The position numbers were made by a program, and so were the translations under genes. Below, in pieces: positions 35,497 through 46,496 of a DNA stretch of 64,000 nt; the stretch's first letter is position 1; the number at the start of each line of letters is the position of its first letter. The DNA is taken from NCBI GenBank assembly GCA_028673005.1, contig CM054114.1, forward strand, positions 12,493,108-12,557,107, read 5' to 3'. The notes beneath the pieces were generated by a model. That model was not told the DNA's origin. It was given only the letters and a program-made list of their open reading frames with translations, and made no database searches. The stretch is from Tanypteryx hageni (taxonomy: Eukaryota > Arthropoda > Insecta > Odonata > Petaluridae).

Positions 35497-35760
35497 TACA
35501 GCGATTCTCAAATGCGGCCTCCGGGTAACTTAAGTCCGGCCATCAGGGTCTGATATATTATAAAATAAAATAAAAACATATTATTGCGGTTTCGGGAATT
35601 TTTACGGTAAAGACAAATAAGCTGGTACGCGACAACACGCGGTGCACTGCGTTGTTGTTCCAAATTTATAAAGTAATAGCGTAAAAGTAAAAAAGAGGGT
35701 GCACCTGCGCAGCTGCATCCAACCAAAATTAATGGAATACCCTATTTCCTCGTGCTACGC
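35497..35760 (+). mobile_element. Possible one-ended hAT fragment
   Basis: CAGCGATTCTCAAATGCGGCC resembles a hAT/Charlie-like left end (CAGnGnTTCTCAA followed by GCGGCC). No matching right terminus or 8 bp duplication was found, so the extent is arbitrary. The open frames in it are not recognisable. Confidence 0.35.
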
Positions 35761-35934
35761 TGCAGGATAGGGGAAGTGCGTTCATGCAACGCACAGTACG
35801 GAGAAGCCATAGATCATTTTGTGTTTTTAGATACGCATCACGCGATTTTAATGTAAAAGCAGCATTAGTAAGGGAGGTCAGTCTATTACTCACCATTAAT
35901 CCCATTCTAATCCCACGAAATTGTCGCGAACTGG

Positions 35935-36420
35935 AAAATACGAAAAAGGGAGGAAAAGGGAGGGATATAGAGAGGGAAGAAAGGGAGGAATATGGGGAGA
36001 GATGGAGAGAGAAGGGAGGAAGGAAGAGGGAGAGATAGAGAGAGAGAGAGAATGGAGGGAGGAAGAGGGAAATAGATGTAGAGAGAAGGGGGAGAGGAAG
36101 AAGGAAGAGAAATGGAGAGGGAAGAGAGGGAGGAGAAGAGAATGTGAGGGAGGGGATGGAGGAAGAGATATGGTAAAGGGGGAATGAGGGAAAAAGGGAG
36201 GGGAAAGAGATTCGTGCGTCCCATGCTGTCCTCCAATCTCGGCTGTGCGTGTTGCTACGGGGTTGACGAACACGATTGGCTGAATTTGTCGAACATCTGA
36301 CGCCCGAGATTTTATTGAGAGAGAGAGGGGAGGAGATATGGAGAAAGAGAGGGAGAGAGAGTAGAGAATCTGGAGGAAATGTGAGAGGGAAGAGTAGAGA
36401 AGGAAGTGAGCAGATCGAGA
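35935..36420 (-). repeat. Polypurine tract (polypyrimidine on the minus strand)
   Basis: GGGAGAGA/GAAGGGAG-type purine DNA at 35935-36200 and again at 36310-36420 is split by about 100 bp of mixed sequence. Long Ser/Leu/Phe minus-strand frames across it are composition artefacts. It is the one long tract in the window with purines on the plus strand. Confidence 0.85.
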
Positions 36421-37194
36421 AATAAACACGAGAGGAGTGATGCACGCATCATGTCTGCGTGCATGCGAAGCAGAGGCGTTCTTTACGATTTATGCAACAA
36501 TGTCAAAAAAGATAAATATTAATGGTTTAGAATGCCTACGAACTGAAATGCCAGCAGTGATGCCAAGAAAATATCTAATTTTTGTTTTACCGACTAATTT
36601 CCTAATCAATTGTAATTAATAAAATAATCGACAATTATTTAAATATTTTCGCATTAGCATAGTAATAATCTAATTTTTATGTTCACGTTTGTTCCTTCGT
36701 CGTAAATTACCCATTTATTTTCACTTACAAACGCTGTGTATACGTGAAGAAAATAGATGTATTTACGATCATTTCTTCGTCAAAGATTATCCATTTCCCT
36801 TCATTTTCCAAATGTTGCGTGCGCACGAAAGAAAATTAAACTAATTAGGTATTTATAGCAGATATTGTTTACTTCAGTTGTCAGGAAATATTGTTTTCGT
36901 TGATAACAATTAAAAAACTCAGGAAATTTTCTCTAAGTCCAAAGTAAATTAAGACTAGAATCCTAGCCCTAGAATGCTAACGTGTCGTAAAAATTACGAC
37001 TTAGGTTGATCAGTGTGATCAACCAGCAGTGTGCTGGTTTTTCTCCATTTCTATTAATGGCAGTGGCGTATCCTCTTTAGTACCTTCAGTATTCGTAGTG
37101 CAGTGTCCTTGAGTGGTGTTGATTTTTCGGAGAGGCGTTTTCGTAGCGTTTACCAAAAAAATGACTGTTTAGCAATAACGTAAGTTTTGATATA

Positions 37195-38114
37195 CAGGCA
37201 ACTCTCGTTCAACGAACGACATGCGTTCCTGAAAAGCGTTCGTAAAATTGAAATCCGTTGAAGCATCTTGATTTTTCCGTTGACCTCCCCGTTAAAACTA
37301 CAGATGGGTTACAGACAAAAGATTTTTTATGCTTTAATTTATAATTCTTAGCTATTAAAATGTCTGTCATGTTGAATCAACTAGAAAATCAAAGCAACAA
37401 CAATCGAACATAGAAGTATTTACAGTGCCATCTATTGTATGATACGAGAAAATTCATCTTTTGAATGAAAAACAGAACCTACCAACACCGTCAATAAAAA
37501 ATTAAAAATTCCTCGTGATTTAAACATCACCAGAAAAATAATTAACAAAAAGTTGAACAGTTATGAGAAAATTACGAGTAAGTAGGATAAATGTGGTCAT
37601 GGAAATGGCTTGAAAACAAATCCTCGTGATGTAACGATTATGTGTGAACCGCGAGAAAACGAATGCGACCGAACGTAGTCAATCCAAGTCACAGACTGAA
37701 GTATAGAATGGCTGTGGGAAAGACTGGGTAGTGCACTTCCTCCTTATCGGTACACAAGAGGTCCTTCAAGTCTAAGTGGATATTTGTAAATATATTTTGA
37801 GTAACAAATAGCACGTTCGGTGACGTCATATTAAGCCTCTCAAGAAATGCAGGCGATAGGAAAAATGCGTGATAAAGTGGTCATACAAAGAATCCAAGGG
37901 TTAACAAGACGGGCCATGTGACCCCAAGAGCTATCGTATACATCCGAGTTTCTTCGATCTGAGTTGGATATGTACATGTTATTTAGTTCGTTAAAGTGAA
38001 CAGAATTTTCGGCGAAAAGTAAAGTAAAAGTAAAGTAAAAGTAAAAGTAAACTTCAATTTATTCGTTAAAGCGAACATTCGTTCAACGAACGTTCGTTGA
38101 ACAAGAGTTACCTG
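37195..38114. mobile_element. pogo/Tigger-like element, 920 bp, nested in piggyBac
   Basis: Inverted ends begin CAGGCAACTCTCGTTCAACG on the left and, read inward from the right, CAGGTAACTCTTGTTCAACG; over 24 bp, 22 match. TA precedes the left end, while TG follows the right end, where a TG/TA microsatellite begins. The interior has GTTCGTAAA/TTCGTTAAA phrases typical of Tigger ends and no transposase frame. Confidence 0.8.
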
Positions 38115-38122
38115 TGTGTGTG

Positions 38123-38128
<6 letters not shown>

Positions 38129-38204
<76 letters not shown>
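38129..38204 (+). repeat. (TA)38 microsatellite
   Basis: An uninterrupted TA run of 76 bp follows a short TG/TATG stretch that abuts the right end of the Tigger-like element. It probably grew from the TA target site. Confidence 0.95.
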
Positions 38205-38207
<3 letters not shown>

Positions 38208-38253
38208 AAATGATTTTTAGGGCTGTTTTCAATACTGTCCTCCTATAAAACAA

Positions 38254-38346
38254 CGTATGACCACCACTTATTGCAAGCATTGTTTAAAAGCAATGTGCGC
38301 TGAACATAAAGCAAAATGTTGCCTTGTTTGTGATGAAAACAAATGA
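38254..38346 (+). pseudogene. piggyBac transposase C-terminal cysteine-rich domain, remnant
   Basis: The frame ending in TGA at 38344-38346 encodes about 30 residues with the pattern C-x2-C-x4-C-x2-H-x3-C-C-x2-C (Cys codons at 38272, 38281, 38296, 38317, 38320, 38329; His at 38305). This is the arrangement of the C-terminal zinc-binding domain that recognises transposon ends in piggyBac transposases, and it sits where expected, about 160 bp from the right terminus. The rest of the gene is gone, and the TA run lies just upstream. Confidence 0.7.
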
Positions 38347-38839
38347 CTAACGCATTTATTAATTTTATAACATAATTATATATGTAGTATAGTTTTATTA
38401 GGATTTTTTCTTGAAAATAAATTCATAAAACTTGTGCAAAAAATTGGTCGTAATTTTTACGAATGTTTGGCATCAATGCTTTTCCCAGTCAACATTAGCA
38501 TTCTAGGGTTAAAGTTTGATTTTCTTAAAATCGGCTACTCCTTCGATAAAATTATACAGAACAAAACATGCTATTTTACTAGTTCCACAATGCTGTTTAC
38601 ATTATAAGTGATATTGTACGAGATATAAATAAAAGTTCATTTTTTGTCACCAGTCACCACTCCCGATTACTCTACGTGAACCATTTATATAATTTTCTCA
38701 TTTTCTTTGCCCTTTTGTCCTAAATACCAAATTTGATGAACATCCGCAAAGTAGTTTCACAGATGAAACATTCGGACGGACAGACGGACGGACACGACGG
38801 GACCATAAGGCATTCTCTTTTTACTTTTCGTAAAGAACG

Positions 38840-40500
38840 CCTAAAAGGAGTGTGTGAATTGGGGAAAGCGTTCTTGTCTGATGGTGAAGGAGAAGATGAA
38901 GAATGCGAGACGAAGATGGAGGAGAAATGTGTGGAGGTGAGGGTAGAATAGTAGAATAGCGACAGAGGGAGAAAGAAACAGGTAAAAGGAAGAAAGACGG
39001 AGAACGGAAAGCAGATGTGAAAATAGAGAGAGAGCGGGAGGTGGTGGATTAATGAGGAGGAAATTTCTGAATGAGGAGGAGAGGGGAAGATTGTGGAGTG
39101 AGTGATGGAACGACGCATGTAATTGAAAGAGATGTTGAGGGAGGAGAAAGAGGAAGGAACAGTGGATTGTCTGATTGGAGTGGGGAGTGTACTTTTTGCG
39201 CTCCTCCGTCTCCCCCTTCATAACCCATACCTCCCCCCTCCCTCTCCCCTCCCAACTCCCTCCCCTTTCCCTCCTCCACCCTCCCTCCCCTCTCCCCTCC
39301 TCCCACTTTATTTCGAGCGCATGATATAGGCGACATCTTCAATTCAATCGCGTCCTCATTCGAATTCTTCGTGTAAAAAGCACGAGAACGAACGGATGTG
39401 CTCTCTTTCGACTATTCCGGTTTCTTGGAGGCTTAAAATTCACAAAGAGTAATGAATTTTTCTGTCTTTTGGGTTCCTTATAATCTCCTTACCAATATAA
39501 TCCTATATCGTTGGGAAGCTTTGGATATTGTCGACCATGCTACCTTTTTCCCTTGAATGGGAATGCGGAATATGTTCGTGATTCGGTGATAAGTCTTTTA
39601 GACGAAGTCGAAAAAGACGGAACAGAAATATTTGTGGCAAAGCGAGGCGTTTATTATCTTCATTGGCAATTCATATTTAACCGCGAATCTCGTCACTTTC
39701 ACAACGGAATAATACGCAACGCCTTAATGTAGTATATTAAACAAACAATAAAACAATGAATGTTTAAAAACCTGATTGTGCTATTATAAAGATAAGCACG
39801 GGACGTGACGGCTGCGAGAACCGACCACCCTCGAGTTATTCGCATAAATTCCCTAAGTCATTAAACTCCCATCCATCAACCAATAAATATAACATTTAAT
39901 ATCAATTTAGAAATATTAGAATAATGCCACCAATGTTAATTTTAAATCTATCCATACCAAATATCAATAAAACCGAAAATCTTTTGTCTTTGCGACTCCA
40001 TCGATGAAACCTTTCGCGACCTCTATTTTGGGAACCCGTTTTATGTCTCGCACAAAGCACGTTTACGGAAGGAAAATTATTAATATCTAATAGTTAACCC
40101 CTTTATATATTAGTTTAGTAAAATGAGCTTGTATTATTTGTTACTCGGGAATTCTAGCTTAGTAATGTCTTAAAATATTAATAACTTAAGTCTACTTAGT
40201 TGTAAAAAATGTTATATATTAATTGAAAAATCTTATTAAAGAAATATTTGCGCATTTGTTTATGCAGGTAATTTTCCATTAAAAGATACGGAGTGTTTGT
40301 TAAAACGAAGAAAAAGAACTTACCTATATTAAACAATTGTCTGAAGATTTAATTTGTTCGGGGTTTATGGGAAAAATGAGGAGTATTCCGAGCGAACACA
40401 ATTCATAGACAATTATGCGTGGGTTTTTCATTACATTGATGAAACAAATGCGAAAGTTTCAATTGCTTCGGGTGAGAAATTAAGGCTGTGATACGCGTCA
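38840..40500. other. Intergenic DNA with short purine/pyrimidine patches
   Basis: 38860-39110 is purine-rich on the plus strand, and 39200-39310 is a CTCCCCTCC-type patch. The frame at 39511-39732 (73 codons) has no recognisable domain. Otherwise nothing was seen. Confidence 0.45.
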
Positions 40501-40529
40501 TTATCAACCCCAATGTCAGCTTGTTCCGA

Positions 40530-40800
40530 TTTTCCCTTTCCCCCTAAGAGCAACGGCTTCATCCCCTTTAATTCCCTCTCACCCTCCTCCCCCTTCTCTT
40601 CTGATAACCTCTACAACTCCCCTCCCACATCCAACAATCCATCCTTTGTCCACCCTCAGACCACTCCCTCTCTCTCTCTCTGCGCTTTATCTAACTTCCG
40701 GGACGACCAATTTCCTGGCCCCTGCCCTTCACACCCATCTTCCCCCTCCCCAACCCCCTCCTCACCCACTCTCATACCTCCCACTCCTCCGCCAACCCGT
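40530..40800 (+). repeat. Pyrimidine-rich patch
   Basis: C/T-biased sequence with CCCTCC and CTCTCTCTC phrases. Pro/Ser-rich frames across it are composition artefacts. A similar weaker patch covers 41330-41690. Confidence 0.6.
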
Positions 40801-41699
40801 GTTTTCCACTCGCAAGCCTTACTCCAAGCTGCAAGATAGCTTAGCGTTAGCGCAGCGCTATTCCCCGTTCCATCAAATTGGATTCGCTCTGACGTAAACG
40901 CCTCCTCATTGTACGAAACCGTACGGCGTGGTCAAATGAGCAAATCCAACGCTAACTGCTAGCGTTACTATCCGCTGGTGAAGTCCATTATTATTAAAGC
41001 ACAGTTTTGTTTAACAAGTGCACGCACAGTTGGTGTGGGTATTATGCGTGAGTTATTACTTGCTGTGATAGATTCGGATCGTTGTGCTTGTGTCTGTGAG
41101 ACAGTCGCTTTTTCCGGTTCTACTTGTTCACATTTTTATGTTCGACTCTGTTTCCAGCATCATAAATGTTCTAAATCTTCTTTTTTTAGCGGGCACTCGT
41201 AAAATCCTTTCTGTTTTCATATCTTCCGGTCGTATATATTAAATATTTCAGATGGGACCTTAAATATGAAGCAGTTTAATATTTCGCGTGACCAGAAAAT
41301 CGAGGGGACGCAGTTCGTCCCCTGGGGTACCCACTCATTCCCGTTCCTCTTCCATCCCTTTATTCATGTTTCCCCTCCCCCTCTTTCCATCATTTTTTTC
41401 CTTCCTCCCCCTTTCTCTATTTCCTTCTTTACCCCTCTATCCCCTCCTGACTCTTTCCGCCCGTTTTCTCCTCCCTCTCCGATCTCTTTCCCGTATCTCT
41501 TTTCTACTGCAGCGCCCGAAACTGCCTTAATCTCCCGTTCTCCCTCATGCGAATGGAATATTGAAGCGGGCTTACAGCAACGGAAACGTGTCAAGTATTA
41601 AACAGTTCTCGTATCCCTTCCTCTCTCTCTCTCTCATTCCCTTTATCCCCCCTCTCTATCTTTCTCTCTCCAACTTCTCCCATTTCCCGTTTTCAGTCG

Positions 41700-43095
41700 T
41701 GCACTTTGATGTCAATCTCTAAATTTTAACTCGGCGACAACCGTTTCGATGCCATGGTAACGCGTGCTATGGCCTAGCCAATGTTTTTGCCTACGCCTCC
41801 ATGATTTCGCTCATTCTCCTAGCAACTCTTTAGAGTGGATAACATAGCTTCATAGATGGCGGGTGTGTGGAGCTATGATAATGGTTAGCCCCGACTTTAC
41901 TTCATGATTTTCTAACTTTATTCCGAATTATGGGAAAGGAATTCACTCTGTTTAAGAGGTTCCCGTTAAAGTGTCTGAGTTTAAATTTCTTTCTGGATGC
42001 GAAAATTGATAGTATATGCAATTTTTTTTATTTGATTTTCATCTTCGTCATAGTTCAACTTACTTTTAAAACAAATTCTTTGATTGCATTAACTTTGAAC
42101 GACAACATTCTTTTAAATGTAATCGCAAAAATTAAAGTAGATCGTGTGAGATAACTTATCAGCAGATAACGTTTTTTGCATGCGGACTAGTATATAAAGA
42201 AAAAATAATAAACGTTAACGTATAATATATTCAAATTCTCGTGGCAGCTATTTTGACGTGGATTATCCATTCGCGTTCATTAAAATGAACATACAACATA
42301 CAACAATTGTAAGACTATTTACACCTTTTGCTGACTTTTTCCGAATTCTGTATCTTTTACGAGACGTTGCCTTTCAAATTCCAGTTTCAGCTTTGCGATT
42401 GACCAATAAAAAATATCTCATCGCGCCATTTACCAAACAATCCAGTGGGTGGAGCAGCGCATTTCTGTATATATTTAAAATTTCAAGAAACTTTATTTAT
42501 TTTATCGGTGCAATTTTTCATTGAAAACGTAACTTTTCCAATTTTTCTTATGCAGTTTAATACTTATATTAATATCACATGGTACAGCAATATTGCATAT
42601 TTAATATCTAATCTTAATAATAACCTTATATAATTTGGTGCAAGTATTAATCCGACTCGTTTAATTGCAAAACAGTTTTGAAATCTATAAACTTAAAAAG
42701 TCTCGAATACGTAGAAAAGTTAATGATACATAATGTAATAATATAAAAAGTTTTTAATTCATCTCTTCGCTTTAGTTGTCAGATCTCTAAATGTTTTGCA
42801 ATATACCGTTATTTGTTGCAATTAACTTACAGCTTTTCATATTGTAACCTAAAAATTTAACTCTAAAAGATTTTTTTAAATTTTAGGTAAAAAAATTATT
42901 TCTATAAGATAAGTTTTTTATTTCATAAATATTTATAATTTGTATTATTATAGGACTTTTAAAAACATATTTTTGAAACTTTTTCAAAGATAAAACAAAT
43001 TGAAACTTTAAATTTTATCAACATCTCCAATTCACGGGTTAGCCTAGTAGACTGATCCTGGAACCAATTGGGTACAAATAGGTACAATAATTTTT
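41700..43095. other. AT-rich intergenic DNA, nothing recognised
   Basis: Frames at 41930-42154 and 42258-42633 are AT-rich and lack recognisable domains. No repeats were noticed. Confidence 0.4.
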
Positions 43096-43133
43096 AAGCG
43101 AATTATCCTATTACATAACCCTAACATGGAGGA

Positions 43134-43370
43134 TCAATTCTTACGCTCACACACACACAGGAGGCGGGAGATCCGGGGCCGGCAATAGCCTACTCTTAAA
43201 AAAACACTGGGCACACTGCTAAACGTCACTTCCGACGGACGGAAATGCTGTTCTTGCGTGCCCCCCTCACAAAAAAATTGGAGGTGGGGCAAGTTCAATT
43301 CGAAAAAACCTCTACCGTAGTATTCGAACCCAGGTACCCTCAAATCACTCCACCACCACTCCCAAATGTT
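43134..43370 (-). mobile_element. tRNA-derived SINE, copy A
   Basis: Read on the minus strand, GGTTCGAATAC (box B) is followed by a body that shares GAGTAGGCTATTG and the TCGGAAGTGACGTTTAGCAG region with 46700-46800. The two thus belong to one SINE family or share one core. The CACACACA stretch near 43150 has a counterpart near 46710. A 69-codon frame across it is not a gene. Confidence 0.6.
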
Positions 43371-43465
43371 AAATTTTCATTATAAATGTTTAGCGAATAC
43401 ATAAAAGTTTGTACTCTAACCATATTTCAATGATTTTTGCTTTTTATTATCATAACACTTGATAA

Positions 43466-43830
43466 TGATGGAATGATATGATCCGAAGATCCTATTCTCG
43501 TTTCAAAAATTGTTCCAACTTTCACAGCTTATGCCTGTCTGCATAGGATCTTCGGATCATATCATTCCATCATTTTCATGTTTGGCAATCTCACAATTTG
43601 AGAGGAAGGAGTTTCTTTCGATGATTCTCTTTGAGGACATCTGTCGGGGCAGTTTGATATTAGCTTGGCTAGTTCCCGTCCCACAAAGGAAAACATCCGT
43701 GTTCAGAAACGAGAGAAAATGTTCTGCTACGATAGTTCAGGGGTAGAATATCCGCCCGGCAAGTGGAAGACCCGGGTTCAATTCCCGGTCATAGCAGACT
43801 TTTTTCTCGTTTCAAAAATTGTTCCAAATA
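43466..43830 (+). mobile_element. tRNA-carrying palindromic element, copy 2
   Basis: A perfect 30 bp inverted repeat (43466-43495 and 43543-43572) with a 47 bp loop begins the element. A ~150 bp body shared with copy 1, the tRNA-like sequence (43726-43796), a T run and a tail CTCGTTTCAAAAATTGTTCC follow. The tail recurs 309 bp upstream at 43497 inside the hairpin loop, showing a tandem unit of about 310 bp. Compared with copy 1 (14299-14773) the inverted repeat is shorter and its junction is different. No clear target duplication was found. Confidence 0.8.
43726..43796 (+). repeat. tRNA-Gly-derived pseudo-tRNA in copy 2
   Basis: Same cloverleaf as at 14344-14414, with the D-loop AGGGGTA instead of AGAAGTA and otherwise the same sequence. 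The acceptor pairs 6 of 7, and all other stems are fully paired. The anticodon position reads GGC, position 33 is C, and no CCA is encoded. Intact boxes A and B suggest it can serve as an internal Pol III promoter. Confidence 0.75.
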
Positions 43831-44146
43831 ACACTTGATGGTTAAAATAACATTTGTTAATTTCACTTTCAAATTAATTTACTCGATGAAATTTATTGAC
43901 ACAAAAACTAAATGCCAATAAACTGAATTTAAATATCTGTTAAACATCCTGATCCCTTCCTTAGTTATTTTCTTCAAATGATGGCTACTTCAAAACCTGT
44001 TTCAAAATCCATTTTTAAACTGAAAGAGGAATCGAACTCAGTTTTCACTCGTTTCAATTTTGTATGCACAACTCGAGAAGTCAATATAAAAGTTTTGGGA
44101 TACAAAGAGAGTTACGATTCGTTTATTTCATAGCACTCGCACCATC

Positions 44147-46143
44147 TACATCTACATTATACCCTGCAAGTCAACTTTTTGGTGGATGGCAGGGGGTGCA
44201 GTGCACCAAGGGTCAATAGTTTTCCTACGTTATCTTTTTCTATTATGGTCTCTTATCGTCCTAGGGAAAAACGATCCTCTATATCGCTCCGTTCTACAGT
44301 CGATCTCGCGAATCTTATCCTCACTGTCCTGCCTTCAGAGATACGTCGGGCTTCTGATAAGTCCTACTACCTCATTTGCTAGTCCCTCCGACATAAATTT
44401 TTCCAGTAGTTTAATTCTAGCCTGCAGCCTACGTTCCTCTAACGATGTCCATTTCAGATTTTCTATTAATGATGTTACGCTTTGTTTACTATCGTAATTC
44501 CTCTTTACAAATCTAGCTGCCCTGCGCTGAACCTTTTCTATCTCGTTAGTGAGTCACTTTTCGTAAGGATCCCACACAGCTGAAGCATATTCGACCTGCG
44601 GTCGAACCAAGGATAAATAACATAATTCTTTCACTTTTTCGGAGCTATTTCGAACTATTCTCCCTATAAAGGCCAGCTTTTTGTTAGCGGCACCTATCAA
44701 TCGGCGAATGTGGGTGTCCCACGAGAGATCACGATGGATCGTGACTCCGAGGTATTTAATCGAGTCTGAAACTGGAATATCTACTCCGTCCAACGAATAA
44801 TTATTATTCAACGAGATACTCTTGGTTCTCCAGAAGTTGATGACGCAGCTTTTCTTTTGGTTTATCTCTAACTGCCATTCCTTACACCATGCAGAAATAG
44901 CTTCTAGGTCATTTTGGAGATACTGGTGGTCTTCCGGATTGCTTATTTCTCTATAGATGACGGTGTCGTCCGCGAAAAGCCTAAATTTACTTCTGACTAC
45001 TGAGCTGATATCGTTTATATAAATTAGAAATAATAACGGACCAATTACACTACCCTGTGGAACGCCAGAGACAACCTCCGCTAAGTTCGATGATTTCCCA
45101 TCTATAACAACCATCTGCTTCCTGTGATTTAAAAATTCACGGATCCAACTGACGATTTTATAATTAACGCCTAAGGTTTCTAATTTCGTTATTAACTTCC
45201 TTTGAGGTACCTTATCAAAGGCTTTCCTAAAATCTAAGAAGATGGCATCGACCTGCCTATTATTTTCTCCGCTTCTCAGTAAACAATTAACAAAAAGACC
45301 GAGCTGAGTATCACATGGCCTACCTTTCCTGAAGCCGTGTTGACAATCATCTAACAATAAATTACTATCAAGAAATCGCATTATGTTGCTAACTAGTATA
45401 TGCTCGAGAATCTTACACGATATCGAAGTTAAAGAAATCGGCCTGTAATTTTCTGGGTTCTCCTTGTCGCAGCCCTTATGAATTGGGGTAACGTGCGCTA
45501 ACCTCCAGTCGCTAGGGACCTCTGCGCGAGAAATGGATTTCTCGAAGATTATCAGAAGATAAGGTGCTATTTCTTCAGCTAATTCTTTTAAAACGCGAGC
45601 AGGAATTTCTTCGGTGCCAGTGGCTTTGTTATGTCTGATGGAATTCAATTGCTTTACTATTCCCACCTCAGAAAATATTATATCGTCCATCAGGTCCCCC
45701 CTTATTGCGGGTGCATAATGTACGCATTGATCGTTGACGGCTGTAAATGCTTTTACAAAATGACCGTTTAAAAGGTTGGCTTTCTCTACGCTATCATGAA
45801 TAACGGCACCCGAGTCATTACGCAGGGAAGGTATTGTAGGGCCTCTACCTTGGACCTCTCCCACATAGGACCAAAACGCTTTAGGGTCCTCCTTCAAATA
45901 ATTATTTAATATTTTATTCCTGAAGTTAATAAAAGCCTCGCGCAAAGTATTTCTCGATTTAGCGCGAGATTCCTTATACGTTTGAATTATAGCTGCTCTA
46001 TACTCGTCGAATGATGTAGACGGCACATTTCTTATTTTCGCGTGGCTTATTCTCTGACGCCTAAGCACACTCCTAACTTGCTTATTGTACCAACGTGGCT
46101 CTTTATTGTCGACCTTCAATTTAATTGGAATGTACTTATCTAT
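44147..46143 (-). mobile_element. CR1-group non-LTR retrotransposon, 5'-truncated (~2 kb)
   Basis: Only the C-terminal half of ORF2 and a short 3' end remain. GCACCATC occurs at 44139-44146 and 46144-46151 and is a plausible 8 bp target duplication. The 3' end reads ...ATGTAGATGTA, a short-repeat tail rather than poly-A, as in CR1/L2-type elements. 5' truncation is the usual outcome of target-primed reverse transcription. Confidence 0.88.
44230..46119 (-). pseudogene. CR1-group reverse transcriptase (ORF2 C-terminal part), two in-frame TGA
   Basis: A 521-residue open stretch (46119-44554) contains NYRPISLTS at about 224, FLDFRKAFDKVP near 294-305, SGVPQGSVIGPLL at 351-363 and the catalytic FADD at 382-385. 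A linker typical of arthropod CR1-like proteins precedes them, and no endonuclease is left. The same frame continues past a TGA at 44554-44556 for 72 codons to another TGA at 44335-44337, and then to a TAA at 44230-44232. Both TGAs could come from CGA by CpG decay. There are no frameshifts, so this copy is younger than the Jockey-like one. Its first residues lack an ATG because the element is truncated there. Confidence 0.92.
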
Positions 46144-46496
46144 GCACCATCGGTCGAGTTATTACGCTGAATTCTATGCAATAGTAAATTACTATTTTCT
46201 GAATTACTTTTTTTTTCGAAATAATTCCACAATAGGTGGTATTTCCTTTCATATTCATGACGCTATTTAGATCCTTTATCATAAAGCCATTTACATTTTG
46301 AACAAATTACGAAAACACGAAGCTTACCTTAATAACTTTTCCAGAGCCTATAAAACAATACTAATAGTCTGTGTGTTTTGTAAACTTTGCAAGAACTTTT
46401 AATTCCATGACCACATTGCAGAACTCATTTCAGATAAGAAAATCTTGTACGTTCTCTGCTCTAAAAAATCAGCCACCCCATGCAAAAGATTAGACA

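Larger units (their letters stand above)
36967..38508 (+). mobile_element. piggyBac-like transposon, 1542 bp, internally deleted, carrying a nested Tigger-like element
   Basis: The left end CCCTAGAATGCTAA and right end TTAGCATTCTAGGG are exact 14 bp inverted repeats with the CCCTAGAA start of classical piggyBac. TTAA follows the right end at 38509-38512, but the left flank reads CCTAG instead of TTAA. A palindromic GTCGTAAAAATTACGAC block lies inside the left end, with a related block inside the right end. A transposase C-terminus remains near the right end, showing this derives from a coding element. Most of the interior is replaced by the Tigger-like insertion. Confidence 0.85.
36691..38800 (+). 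repeat. Repeat X, copy 2, split by a piggyBac-like element
   Basis: 36691-36966 and 38509-38800 are the two parts of a second copy of repeat X (compare 7851-10110 and 11463-11825). The left part contains two diverged units of a ~90 bp motif (CTTCGTCGTAAATTACCCATTT and CTTCGTCAAAGATTATCCATTT). The right part ends with the ACGGACAGACGGAC run at about 38774-38798. Confidence 0.75.
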
